From the NCBI GenBank assembly GCA_047630355.1, contig JBLHXN010000084.1:1-14406 (forward strand): a stretch of 14,406 nt of DNA, in the 5' to 3' direction. Below are positions 1 to 5,887 of the stretch, in pieces (positions within the stretch are counted from its first letter, which is position 1; the number at the start of each line of letters is the position of its first letter). This DNA comes from JANQUM01 sp047630355. GTDB lineage: Bacteria; Bacteroidota; Bacteroidia; Cytophagales; Spirosomataceae. Below the pieces are notes generated by a model. It had not been told where the DNA came from, did not search any database, and saw only the letters and a list, made by a program, of their open reading frames with translations. The position numbers and the translations under genes were made by a program.

Positions 1-111
1 AGTAGTAGGTTCAGGGGAAAACATAAAAATTACGATAAAAACTGGGGAAATATAAGTGCAATTGTAAACCTTAAAAAAGCCACAAATCACATGAAATACA
101 CCGAGTTTTAA
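1..111 (+). other. Possible C-terminal tail of an upstream gene
   Basis: Frame 1 is open from the left edge to a TAA at 109-111 (36 codons, ending KYTEF). Frame 2 is also open from the edge to a TAA at 53-55, ending IKITIKTGEI. Either could be the 3' end of a gene entering from the left, and the visible part is too short to decide or to name a family. The rest of the stretch up to 167 holds only the hairpin listed separately. Confidence 0.2.
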
Positions 112-120
112 TTAGGAAAG

Positions 121-159
121 AAGTCTACTGTCGTCAGTAAGGACACTGACAACGGACTT
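121..159 (-). terminator. Hairpin 3' of the DinB-like gene, possible terminator
   Basis: On the minus strand, 8 nt after the stop codon at 168, an outer AAGTC/GACTT pairing (155-159 with 121-125) encloses a perfect inner stem GTCAGT/ACTGAC (133-138 with 145-150) around a 6-nt loop. Only a weak pyrimidine tract (CTTCTTTCC) follows, so terminator function is inferred. The inner palindrome recurs at 1427-1448. Confidence 0.4.
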
Positions 160-167
160 TAAACAAA

Positions 168-710
168 TTAAGTCGCAGCCCCAACCCCCGCAAAACCCTC
201 TAACTCCGCTTTTTGGCGGTGGTGATGACGGTGATGCATTTCTAGCATTTGACACCACTGTTTGGCGTTTAGCCAATCAAACACTGCATGATGCGTTTTG
301 TACGTGCCCTCGTCTTCGACAATCCGATCAGTAAGGGCGTCTATATCAGCTAACATTTTATTGAAACTTCCAACGTAATCTCCTTTTTCTTTGGCTTCGG
401 GTTGTGCAGATTTATCAGCAGAGCCGGGTACTTTTACTTTGATTGGCGGAAAGCTATTATAACTATAAACATTATCACCGTTGGCGTTCATCTCGCCGCC
501 TTCCTGACCTTTACGTTTGTCGAGGCAACGAACGGTGTTTGCTAAAAAGAAAAAGTTAGCTGCCACAACCAAGTGTTCGTAAAGTTGTCCTAAAGACCAA
601 ATATCGTCGGCTTCTTTGTGAGCAAACTGCTCGTCGGTATAAGTTCCGAGGGCTTCTAAATATGGCTCCATTGTTTTGTGCAGAGCGGCGTTAATCTCTT
701 GTATGGTCAT
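168..710 (-). CDS. DinB-like (DUF1569-type) four-helix protein
   Basis: A 180-aa cytoplasmic protein resembling the DinB/YfiT-like superfamily of metal-binding four-helix bundles. The ATG at 708-710 (MTIQEINAAL) is preferred. The frame stays open upstream to a TTG at 783-785, but that would run through the promoter spacer and into the divergent neighbour. Visible family features are an N-terminal helix with WSLGQLYEHL (His46) and a C-terminal WLNAKQW followed by a His-rich segment around 158-165 (HHRHHHRQK). Together these give the usual His triad for a divalent metal. In this superfamily some members are thiol-dependent transferases and others have no known role; nothing here identifies a substrate. 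The gene is divergent from the rhodanese gene, with a 74-bp spacer. Confidence 0.72.
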   Translation of the reverse strand: MTIQEINAALHKTMEPYLEALGTYTDEQFAHKEADDIWSLGQLYEHLVVAANFFFLANTVRCLDKRKGQEGGEMNANGDNVYSYNSFPPIKVKVPGSADKSAQPEAKEKGDYVGSFNKMLADIDALTDRIVEDEGTYKTHHAVFDWLNAKQWCQMLEMHHRHHHRQKAELEGFAGVGAAT

Positions 711-743
711 GTTTGAATCTATTAATGAGTGAATTACGTTGTT

Positions 744-751
744 TAAATATA
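744..751 (-). promoter_or_regulatory. Candidate -7 box for the DinB-like gene
   Basis: The minus strand reads TATATTTA, one mismatch from the Bacteroidota -7 consensus TAnnTTTG, and would give a leader of about 28 nt. No clear TTG -33 element lies upstream, so this is tentative. Confidence 0.25.
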
Positions 752-784
752 CACTTTTTCGTTTACAGATTGCTAAATTTTTCA

Positions 785-1333
785 ATGAACAATTACCAAT
801 TACAAATAATTAAGTCTTCAGAAACATGGGTAAAGTTTTTGTTTGCGGTACTGATTATACTACTCATATCAATTGGGGAATCTTCCGCTCAGGTAAAAAG
901 CAAATCGTTTGATCGGTTGTTGAATTCAATGCTTTCGCAGGAAATCCCGACAGTTTCGGTGAGTGAACTCGCCAAAGAAAAACTCGATAAGTTAATACTA
1001 TTAGATGCCCGTGAGAAAGAGGAATACAACGTAAGCCACTTAAAAAACGCTCGTTGGATTGGGTACGACGATTTTAATATGCAGCGGGTTTCGAGTATTA
1101 ATAAAGATTCCCCCATTATTATTTATTGTTCCATTGGAGTTCGTTCCGAGAAAATTGGCAAACGATTACAAGACGCAGGATTTACCAATGTCCGTAATCT
1201 TTACGGTAGTATTTTCGAATGGGTGAATCAGGATAATCCAGTATATGACAATTCAGGAAAACGCACCAATAGAATCCACGCCTATAATCGGGTTTGGGGT
1301 GTTTGGCTAAACGAAGGTGAGAAGGTTTATTGA
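785..1333 (+). CDS. Exported rhodanese-like domain protein
   Basis: A 182-aa protein with an N-terminal signal peptide and one rhodanese domain. The ATG at 785 gives a hydrophobic core at about residues 16-30 and a likely signal-peptidase site near GESSAQ-VKS. The open frame extends upstream to 713, but that start would put 24 odd residues ahead of the signal. The domain covers about 55-150: LDAREKEEY (Asp74, Arg76), SHLKNAR (His85) and the active-site loop CSIGVRS with Cys115 and Arg120, matching the catalytic CxxGxR(S/A) form. Single-domain rhodaneses carry a persulfide sulfur on this Cys; donor and acceptor cannot be told here. The export signal suggests action in the periplasm. It is divergent from the DinB-like gene and no partner gene lies downstream. 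Confidence 0.82.
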   Translation: MNNYQLQIIKSSETWVKFLFAVLIILLISIGESSAQVKSKSFDRLLNSMLSQEIPTVSVSELAKEKLDKLILLDAREKEEYNVSHLKNARWIGYDDFNMQRVSSINKDSPIIIYCSIGVRSEKIGKRLQDAGFTNVRNLYGSIFEWVNQDNPVYDNSGKRTNRIHAYNRVWGVWLNEGEKVY

Positions 1334-1337
1334 GGTT

Positions 1338-1395
1338 TTGCCTTCGGCTCCGCTCAGGCAACACGGGCTGCCTTCGATAAACTCAGGCTGGCACA
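1338..1395 (+). repeat. Two tandem GCCTTCG-N-CTCAGGC repeat units
   Basis: Two related units lie just 3' of the rhodanese gene. Copy 1 (1340-1359) is GCCTTCG-gctccg-CTCAGGC and copy 2 (1370-1388) is GCCTTCG-ataaa-CTCAGGC. The GCCT/AGGC ends are complementary, so each can form a small imperfect hairpin. They look like REP-type intergenic elements. This is a sequence observation; no function is shown. Confidence 0.5.
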
Positions 1396-1426
1396 TACTC
1401 AGCGATTAACTTCAACTTATTACCCA

Positions 1427-1448
1427 TTGTCAGTATTCTCACTGACAA
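1427..1448 (+). repeat. Palindrome TTGTCAGT-N6-ACTGACAA
   Basis: Perfect 8-bp arms (1427-1434 and 1441-1448) flank a 6-nt loop, in the spacer between the rhodanese and glycine-zipper genes. The same arms, with two changes in the outer bases, recur in inverse orientation at 131-152. No T tract follows, so it is not a typical terminator. The remaining spacer (1449-1628) holds AT-rich sequence without a convincing promoter or gene. Confidence 0.5.
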
Positions 1449-1628
1449 GCGAAGCACCAATTCGTAAACTATCTGATTTGACGAATTTCACATTCACAAC
1501 ATCTTAACAAGCCGTTCACTTTTCGTTAGCAATCTTTCTTTTTGCCCTACGGTCTAACCTCCATAATTCATCGCTAATACGGTGATAAAAATGAAGAGTT
1601 TAACAATTGAAACTAAACCGCAATAATC

Positions 1629-2261
1629 ATGAAAAATTCAGTGAAATTATTGGCAGCCGTAATCGGTCTTGCAGCAAGTAGCGTAGCGTGTAATACAAAT
1701 CAAACTCCCAATACAGCAAATAACTCAACTAAAGCAGACTCCCTAAATCATGCGTTAGAGGTTATAAAAGCCGAGAACGCTATTGCTTTGGCAAAAATCG
1801 AACGTCAGGAAATTATAGAAAGTTTATCTGTTGAAGAAGTTCCTGCGGCATTACCTGCAAGATTGCAACCGCCTACGGTGGTGAAATATATTGAAGTTCC
1901 GGTTCAGCCTCCGGTAAGACCTTATAAAAGTACAGCACCAGAGCCAGCCGCTCCCACTTACGAATCAACCAGTTATGATAATGAAGTTGACGTTCCGGTA
2001 GTAAATACTTCAGAGACTATTCCTCAAGTTGAAGAAAAAAAGCGATTAAACGAAGTAGCAAAAGGGGCAATTATCGGTGCGGGAGTTGGAGCAGTTACCG
2101 GAGCAATCGTTTCCAAGAAAAAAGGGAAAGGTGCTATTATTGGAGGAATTCTGGGAGCCGGAGCGGGTGCCGCCGGAGGAAAAGTTATCCAAAATAAAAA
2201 AGCGAAAACAGCTACTAATAGCTTTGACAAGTTACTGACAAGTAACACTTACGGATATTGA
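1629..2261 (+). CDS. Glycine-zipper protein, putative lipoprotein
   Basis: A 210-aa exported protein. Residues 1-20 form a signal peptide ending SSVA-Cys21, a relaxed lipobox, so lipid attachment is probable but not certain. Residues 22-75 are polar with a likely helical stretch (ALEVIKAENAIALAKIE). Residues 75-135 are Pro-rich and low complexity. Residues 145-187 are a glycine zipper of two Gly/Ala segments (GAIIGAGVGAVTGAIV and GAIIGGILGAGAGAAGG) separated by KKKGKG, the pattern of YMGG-like proteins that insert in or associate with membranes. A basic and polar tail ends at Tyr210. The exact role is unknown; an envelope-associated protein is the reasonable inference. Transcription ends at the strong hairpin at 2271-2303. 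Confidence 0.75.
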   Translation: MKNSVKLLAAVIGLAASSVACNTNQTPNTANNSTKADSLNHALEVIKAENAIALAKIERQEIIESLSVEEVPAALPARLQPPTVVKYIEVPVQPPVRPYKSTAPEPAAPTYESTSYDNEVDVPVVNTSETIPQVEEKKRLNEVAKGAIIGAGVGAVTGAIVSKKKGKGAIIGGILGAGAGAAGGKVIQNKKAKTATNSFDKLLTSNTYGY

Positions 2262-2270
2262 TACAAAAGA

Positions 2271-2303
2271 AAAAATGCCGTCGGCAAAGCTGACGGCATT
2301 TTT
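2271..2303. terminator. Strong bidirectional Rho-independent terminator
   Basis: A perfect 12-bp stem AAAAATGCCGTC/GACGGCATTTTT (2271-2282 with 2292-2303) extends through a G-T pair and two GC pairs to a 3-nt AAA loop. The T run on the plus strand ends the glycine-zipper gene. The minus strand reads TTTTTTCTTTT after the stem, so it can also end the convergent gene at 2361-2753. Confidence 0.9.
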
Positions 2304-2332
2304 ATGTCTAAAAAGTTGTAGGATTTAGACAT
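2304..2332. repeat. Second hairpin abutting the terminator
   Basis: Perfect 9-bp inverted repeat ATGTCTAAA/TTTAGACAT (2304-2312 and 2324-2332) with an 11-nt loop, directly next to the terminator stem. On the minus strand it would form before the terminator hairpin in the 130-aa gene's transcript. It may protect the mRNA end or reinforce termination; this is inference. Confidence 0.6.
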
Positions 2333-2360
2333 TTCTTACGCTAAAAAACTAATAAAAATC

Positions 2361-2753
2361 TTACACTACTTCTTCACAAAGTAGCTCATTTAATAATTGT
2401 CTGGTATCTGTCAAATAGGAAACGGGAGCATCATCAGCCGCCAAAAAGTGACTACCAATTAACACTCCCGTATTATTCACGGCTATAGAAAGTTGCTGAC
2501 CCGTAGGTACGTGCTTAAAAAATAATTTGTTCGGTGCATTTTTATTCTTCAAATATCCCAGCTGTTTTAATCTCAAAATAGCTTGTTTCGGGGAAATAGC
2601 TGTTTCAAAACGATCACTTAAACTTGGCGTTCCGATGCGATTAAAGTAAACATCTTTTCGCTGACGGTCGTACGCTAAAAACGTGGTCAGGTTAGTAGAT
2701 AAATTGCCGCTTTCACGGACATCATCAACGATAGAAAAGGGTACATTTTTCAT
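2361..2753 (-). CDS. Hypothetical protein of 130 aa
   Basis: Family not recognised. The ATG at 2751-2753 starts MKNVPFSIVDDV and the frame ends at TAA 2361-2363. The product is soluble: no signal peptide or membrane segment, and one Cys near the C terminus (LLCEEVV). The middle is basic (SPKQAILRLKQLGYLKNKN), followed by a beta-like segment (KLFFKHVPTGQQLSIAVNN). It shares a 113-bp spacer with the divergent XRE/S24 repressor-like gene, an arrangement in which the regulator often controls its neighbour. It converges on the glycine-zipper gene across the 2271-2303 terminator. Coding status rests on the clean frame, sensible start and spacing. Confidence 0.65.
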   Translation of the reverse strand: MKNVPFSIVDDVRESGNLSTNLTTFLAYDRQRKDVYFNRIGTPSLSDRFETAISPKQAILRLKQLGYLKNKNAPNKLFFKHVPTGQQLSIAVNNTGVLIGSHFLAADDAPVSYLTDTRQLLNELLCEEVV

Positions 2754-2769
2754 AATTTGAACAGGTTAA

Positions 2770-2851
2770 GTTGGCTCATTAAATAATTACTGTTGGTAAC
2801 TATTTTAAACAATACTTTAAATCTGCTAAAAATATCACCAACTTGTTGCTA
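2770..2851. promoter_or_regulatory. Candidate operator in the divergent spacer
   Basis: Four GTTG-type boxes lie between the two divergent start codons: GTTGGCT (2770-2776), GTTGGTA (2792-2798), the inverted GTTGGTG (2842-2836) and GTTGCTA (2845-2851). The middle pair are ends of a 15-bp near-perfect inverted repeat, GTTGGTAACTATTTT at 2792-2806 against the reverse complement of 2828-2842 (one substitution, one shifted base). A weak -33/-7 pair (TTG 2793-2795, TACTTTAA 2813-2820) overlaps it. Binding by the adjacent XRE/S24 protein is inferred. Confidence 0.4.
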
Positions 2852-2866
2852 CAAAAATTAGCAATT

Positions 2867-3631
2867 ATGAAAATAAGCAGAAATATTGCCCATTTACGCA
2901 AAATAAGAGGAGTCTCGCAAGAATTAATGGCGGACGAGTTAGACATAACCCGCTCAAGATTAAGTTCTTGGGAAGAAAGTAGGGCCTCCCCTCCCATCGA
3001 ATTACTTATAAAGTTGTCCGAATACTTTAGCGTGTCTATTGATTCACTTGTAAAAGTAGATTTGACACGGGTGGAAGACCTGCGGGATTTACTCAAAATT
3101 GGTGGAAATAGAATCCTGTTTCCCGTGATGGTTGACCGCGAAGGAAACGATATGATCGAGGTTGTTCCTGTAAAAGCATCCGCCGGATATTTAAAGGGTT
3201 ACGCCGACGAAACATTCATCGAAACCTTGCCCCGTATCTCACTGCCTTACGCCGTAAACGGAAAGTATCGCGGCTTCCCGATAATGGGAGATTCCATGCC
3301 GCCACTCGAAGGAGGTTCGTTCGTAATCGGGAGATTCATTGAAGAGTTGGAGGAAATAAAAGACGGAAAGACATACGTTATTCTAACCAAAACTGAAGGA
3401 CTGGTTTATAAAAGAGCGGAAAATAAAATCGCCGACGAAGGAGTGGTACGTTTGCATTCTGATAACAAAGTATATTTACCCTTTAATATAAAGGCAGAAG
3501 ATATTCAGGAGGTCTGGGAATTTGTGTGTAGCCTCAACCCAACCGATTCTCCGTACACCGATTTACTCTACGAATCTTTACAAAATATTCAGGCAGACGT
3601 GGCAATTTTAAAGCAGCGATCGCTGAATTAA
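2867..3631 (+). CDS. XRE-family regulator with S24 (LexA/CI-like) peptidase domain
   Basis: A 254-aa repressor-type protein. The ATG at 2867 starts MKISRNIAHLRKIRG, right at the helix-turn-helix; eight residues upstream in the same frame look non-coding. Residues 5-62 form the XRE HTH (SQELMADELDITRSRLSSWE). Residues 100-220 form an S24 domain with a candidate Ala-Gly self-cleavage site (SAGY, 106-107), catalytic Ser143 in MGDSMPP and Lys182 in VYKRAE. The 39-residue Ser-Lys spacing is close to that in LexA and UmuD. Such proteins bind operators as dimers and are inactivated by RecA-stimulated self-cleavage, or use the S24 fold only for dimerisation. An XRE HTH rather than a LexA winged helix argues against naming it lexA. 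The C terminus (225-254) is probably helical. The divergent 130-aa gene is the likeliest target besides itself. Confidence 0.85.
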   Translation: MKISRNIAHLRKIRGVSQELMADELDITRSRLSSWEESRASPPIELLIKLSEYFSVSIDSLVKVDLTRVEDLRDLLKIGGNRILFPVMVDREGNDMIEVVPVKASAGYLKGYADETFIETLPRISLPYAVNGKYRGFPIMGDSMPPLEGGSFVIGRFIEELEEIKDGKTYVILTKTEGLVYKRAENKIADEGVVRLHSDNKVYLPFNIKAEDIQEVWEFVCSLNPTDSPYTDLLYESLQNIQADVAILKQRSLN

Positions 3632-3740
3632 AAGTGCAGGTAACTCTTCAATACTGCTCGTGCAGATTTAAAAGAAACTGTTATAACGTTGTTTTAAAAA
3701 TGCCTAGCTTAGTGAATTACAAACTTTCGATGATAAAACT

Positions 3741-3965
3741 ATGAACGATTTTTCATCTAAATACCACTTACTTGACGCAAAAAGTAAAGAAGTAGTTGAT
3801 CAATACATCGATTCACTGTTAGATGATTCAAAATTAGAGGTGCAGAAGTTTAACGCTGCGTACAAAAAACGGATTCTTTCTGTTTCAACTTGGACATCAG
3901 TTGATATAGCACCTTTTGAAACGAATAAATCACACATAAATAATTTGTCTGTGCAGGAATGGTAG
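3741..3965 (+). CDS. Antitoxin of a VapBC-type module
   Basis: A 74-aa protein whose 3' end overlaps the toxin gene by 7 bp (ATG at 3959, TAG at 3963-3965), typical of translationally coupled toxin-antitoxin pairs. The N-terminal half (LLDAKSKEVVDQYIDSLLDD) looks helical and suited to dimerisation. The C-terminal half (SVSTWTSVDIAPFETN to INNLSVQEW) has the Trp-rich motif seen in Bacteroidota antitoxins paired with PIN toxins, which would wrap the toxin and block its active site. The DNA-binding fold is not clear by eye. The complex normally represses its own promoter; the 109-bp upstream spacer contains the self-complementary GTTATAAC and a CTGC-TCGT-GCAG repeat, but no operator is proven. 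Assignment leans on the neighbour. Confidence 0.72.
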   Translation: MNDFSSKYHLLDAKSKEVVDQYIDSLLDDSKLEVQKFNAAYKKRILSVSTWTSVDIAPFETNKSHINNLSVQEW

Positions 3966-4330
3966 TTGACATGTCTATATTTATAGAGTTTTTACGAACG
4001 AAAAATAAGAAAAAGACTAAACTTGCCAATCTCGCTTTGAATCAACGATTGCACATTTCTTCGGTAACTCTTTATGAATTACTTATGGGAACTACCGATG
4101 AACAGAAATTGAAAGATGTAAATTTATTGGTTGATGGAATAACAGTGCTCTCTTTTGATGAAACTATCGCTAAAAAATCAGGAGAAATATATCAAGAACT
4201 AAGAAAAGAGAATAAGTTAATCGAGTTCAGGGATTTATTCATAGCTGCTACTTGCGTGGTCAATAATCTGCCATTACTGACGTCAAACCAAAAACACTTT
4301 TCTCGAATAACATCTTTAGTTCTTCTTTGA
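3959..4330 (+). CDS. vapC: PIN-domain ribonuclease toxin, VapC family
   Basis: A 123-aa PIN-domain protein, close to the usual VapC length. Acidic residues expected to hold the Mg2+/Mn2+ ions are present: Asp4 (VVDMSIFIEFL), Glu40 (TLYELLMG) and Asp92 (RDLFIAAT). The usual closing motif appears as TSNQKHF (108-114), with Asn110 where some members have Asp. VapC toxins are site-specific RNases, often cutting tRNA or rRNA; the target of this one cannot be read from sequence. The ATG at 3959 overlaps the antitoxin gene, so its translation is probably coupled to it. The next gene follows after 27 bp, but its product is unrelated, so co-transcription is uncertain. Confidence 0.86.
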   Translation: MVVDMSIFIEFLRTKNKKKTKLANLALNQRLHISSVTLYELLMGTTDEQKLKDVNLLVDGITVLSFDETIAKKSGEIYQELRKENKLIEFRDLFIAATCVVNNLPLLTSNQKHFSRITSLVLL

Positions 4331-4357
4331 CCAACTACTAAGTTTAATACTGGACTT

Positions 4358-5704
4358 ATGAAAACTTACTTACTAATCGCTTATACAATCATTACTGCTT
4401 TGAATTTCCAAAGTTGCACGCAACCGGAAGAAATACCGATGGAAAAGCAAGCGACGTTCGATTTGATTCAGGATAAAATCCTGACAACTAACTGTGCGGT
4501 TTCGGGTTGCCACGCTTCCGAACAAGACCCAAGCTTTATTGAACACGGATTGATTCTAACAAAGGGAAATGCGTACGCGAACCTGCTGAATAAGACGCCA
4601 AAAAATACCTCTGCCCGTGAAGATGGACTGCAACTCGTTACGCCCGGAAGTGCCACTAAGAGTTTACTTTATCAGAAATTACTGTACGATTACGGTCATG
4701 CTAATCATACGGGCAAAACGTACGGTAGCGTGATGCCACTCGGCAGTGATTTACTTTCTAACGGACACATAAATTACGTTTTGCAGTGGATTGAGGGCGG
4801 TGCTCCCGAAACCGGGAGCGTTGCCGAAGTATCATTACTTTCTGACAATACGCCGTCGCAGGCAGTATTTTCGCCATTACCTAAACCCGCCGCCGGAGAA
4901 GGTTATCAAATGACGCTCGGGCCGTTTGAAGTGTATCCATTTTTTGAGCGGGAGTTATTCTTTCACAAAGAATTGGGTAACAAAGAACCCGTTTACGTGA
5001 ATCGTTATCAAATCAGAATGCGACCGGGCAGTCACCACTTTATCCTTTACGGATTCCGGGATGATAGCCGCCCACCAATGAGTACAACCCGGGATTTACG
5101 ACGGAAAAACGGCTCGTTAGATTTTAGCACATTTGCGAGTATGCAAAACCATATTTTCAATTTTGGGGGGAGTGAATCTACAGAGGACTATACTTTCCCT
5201 GACGGAACCGCCGTAGAATTACCCGCAAATGCTTCGTTTGATATGAATTCGCACTATTTCAACAAAGGCGAAAAACCGACAACGGGTGAAGTGAATATTA
5301 ACCTTTACACCATTCCAAAAGAGAAGGTTACGAAGGCACTGAAGGTTCTGGACTTAGGAAATAGTAACCTAAATTTACCACCTAATAAAAAGACCGTTGA
5401 AACGAGGAATTTCACTTTCGACCGAGACGTGAAAATTGTGATGCTATTTTCTCACACGCACAAATTGGGCGAAAAATTTGAGATAATGGTGAAAGGCGGA
5501 AGCCGCGACGGGCAGGTTGTTTATTCGTCTGCCAATTGGGAACATCCCGAAAAAATAAATTACGGCAAGCCGCTCGAAATCAAAGCTGGAGAAGGATTGA
5601 CTTCCCGCATTACCTACAATAATTTCACCGACAAAACTGTCCGTTTCGGATTAACTTCCGACGACGAAATGGGAATTATCTTCGGTTATTATTACGAGGA
5701 ATAG
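4358..5704 (+). CDS. Lipoprotein with cytochrome c-like segment fused to PHM-like copper monooxygenase domain
   Basis: A 448-aa envelope protein. Residues 1-19 are a signal peptide with Cys20 in FQSC, a relaxed lipobox. Residues 32-150 resemble a c-type cytochrome: a CX4CH haem motif (Cys46, Cys51, His52 in NCAVSGCH) and a distal MPLG (Met126). Residues 180-448 match the copper type II, ascorbate-dependent monooxygenase fold of PHM and dopamine beta-monooxygenase. The six expected copper ligands are all visible: His226/His227 (GSHHFILYGF), His299 (NSHYFN), His366/His368 (FSHTHKLG) and Met438 (DDEMGIIFGYYY). Such enzymes hydroxylate C-H bonds with O2 and two electrons; the haem segment could be the built-in donor. 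The substrate is unknown. CX4CH is rarer than CXXCH, so haem attachment needs proof. Confidence 0.8.
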   Translation: MKTYLLIAYTIITALNFQSCTQPEEIPMEKQATFDLIQDKILTTNCAVSGCHASEQDPSFIEHGLILTKGNAYANLLNKTPKNTSAREDGLQLVTPGSATKSLLYQKLLYDYGHANHTGKTYGSVMPLGSDLLSNGHINYVLQWIEGGAPETGSVAEVSLLSDNTPSQAVFSPLPKPAAGEGYQMTLGPFEVYPFFERELFFHKELGNKEPVYVNRYQIRMRPGSHHFILYGFRDDSRPPMSTTRDLRRKNGSLDFSTFASMQNHIFNFGGSESTEDYTFPDGTAVELPANASFDMNSHYFNKGEKPTTGEVNINLYTIPKEKVTKALKVLDLGNSNLNLPPNKKTVETRNFTFDRDVKIVMLFSHTHKLGEKFEIMVKGGSRDGQVVYSSANWEHPEKINYGKPLEIKAGEGLTSRITYNNFTDKTVRFGLTSDDEMGIIFGYYYEE

Positions 5705-5711
5705 GCTTTTT

Positions 5712-5746
5712 AGATTAGAAAGTCGAGATACAAGATTAGAAATCAA
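5712..5746 (+). repeat. Heptamer array, five AGATNNN-type units
   Basis: Starting 7 nt after the stop of the copper-monooxygenase gene, units read AGATTAG, AAAGTCG, AGATACA, AGATTAG, AAATCAA with a 7-bp period (35 bp). Units 2 and 5 are degenerate. The array is in sense orientation to the preceding gene, as at 5846-5880 and 10999-11026. Confidence 0.55.
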
Positions 5747-5762
5747 TACCATTTTCACAAAG

Positions 5763-5797
5763 AAGAGCCGTTGAATTACAATTCAACGGCTCTTTAT
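5763..5797. terminator. Bidirectional terminator between convergent genes
   Basis: A perfect stem AGAGCCGTTGAATT/AATTCAACGGCTCT (5764-5777 with 5780-5793) has a nominal 2-nt loop; inner AT pairs would open in reality. TTTATATTT follows on the plus strand and TTCTTTG on the minus strand. It serves the copper-monooxygenase gene and probably also rhlE. Confidence 0.85.
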
Positions 5798-5845
5798 ATT
5801 TAATAAGTTTAAACGGGGTACGAACAAGATGCTTGCAGCGTTTTA

Positions 5846-5880
5846 CGCTTCTTCAATCTCACATCTGCAATCTCGTATCT
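5846..5880 (-). repeat. Heptamer array 3' of rhlE, five AGAT/AGAA-type units
   Basis: Read on the minus strand from 5880: AGATACG, AGATTGC, AGATGTG, AGATTGA, AGAAGCG, 35 bp with a strict 7-bp period, starting 7 nt after the rhlE stop codon. Size, distance and orientation match the array at 5712-5746. Confidence 0.6.
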
Positions 5881-5887
5881 AACAAAA

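Noticed and set aside
713..784. Upstream extension of the rhodanese gene to 713
   Set aside because: It would add 24 residues before a well-formed signal peptide and fill the divergent promoter spacer.
2233..2248. Further copy of the TTGTCAGT/ACTGACAA palindrome
   Set aside because: Only ACTGACAA is present, inside the coding end of the glycine-zipper gene, without a matching arm at 6-nt spacing.
2867..3631. Naming the S24 regulator lexA
   Set aside because: Its N terminus is an XRE-type HTH, not the LexA winged helix, and no SOS genes adjoin it.
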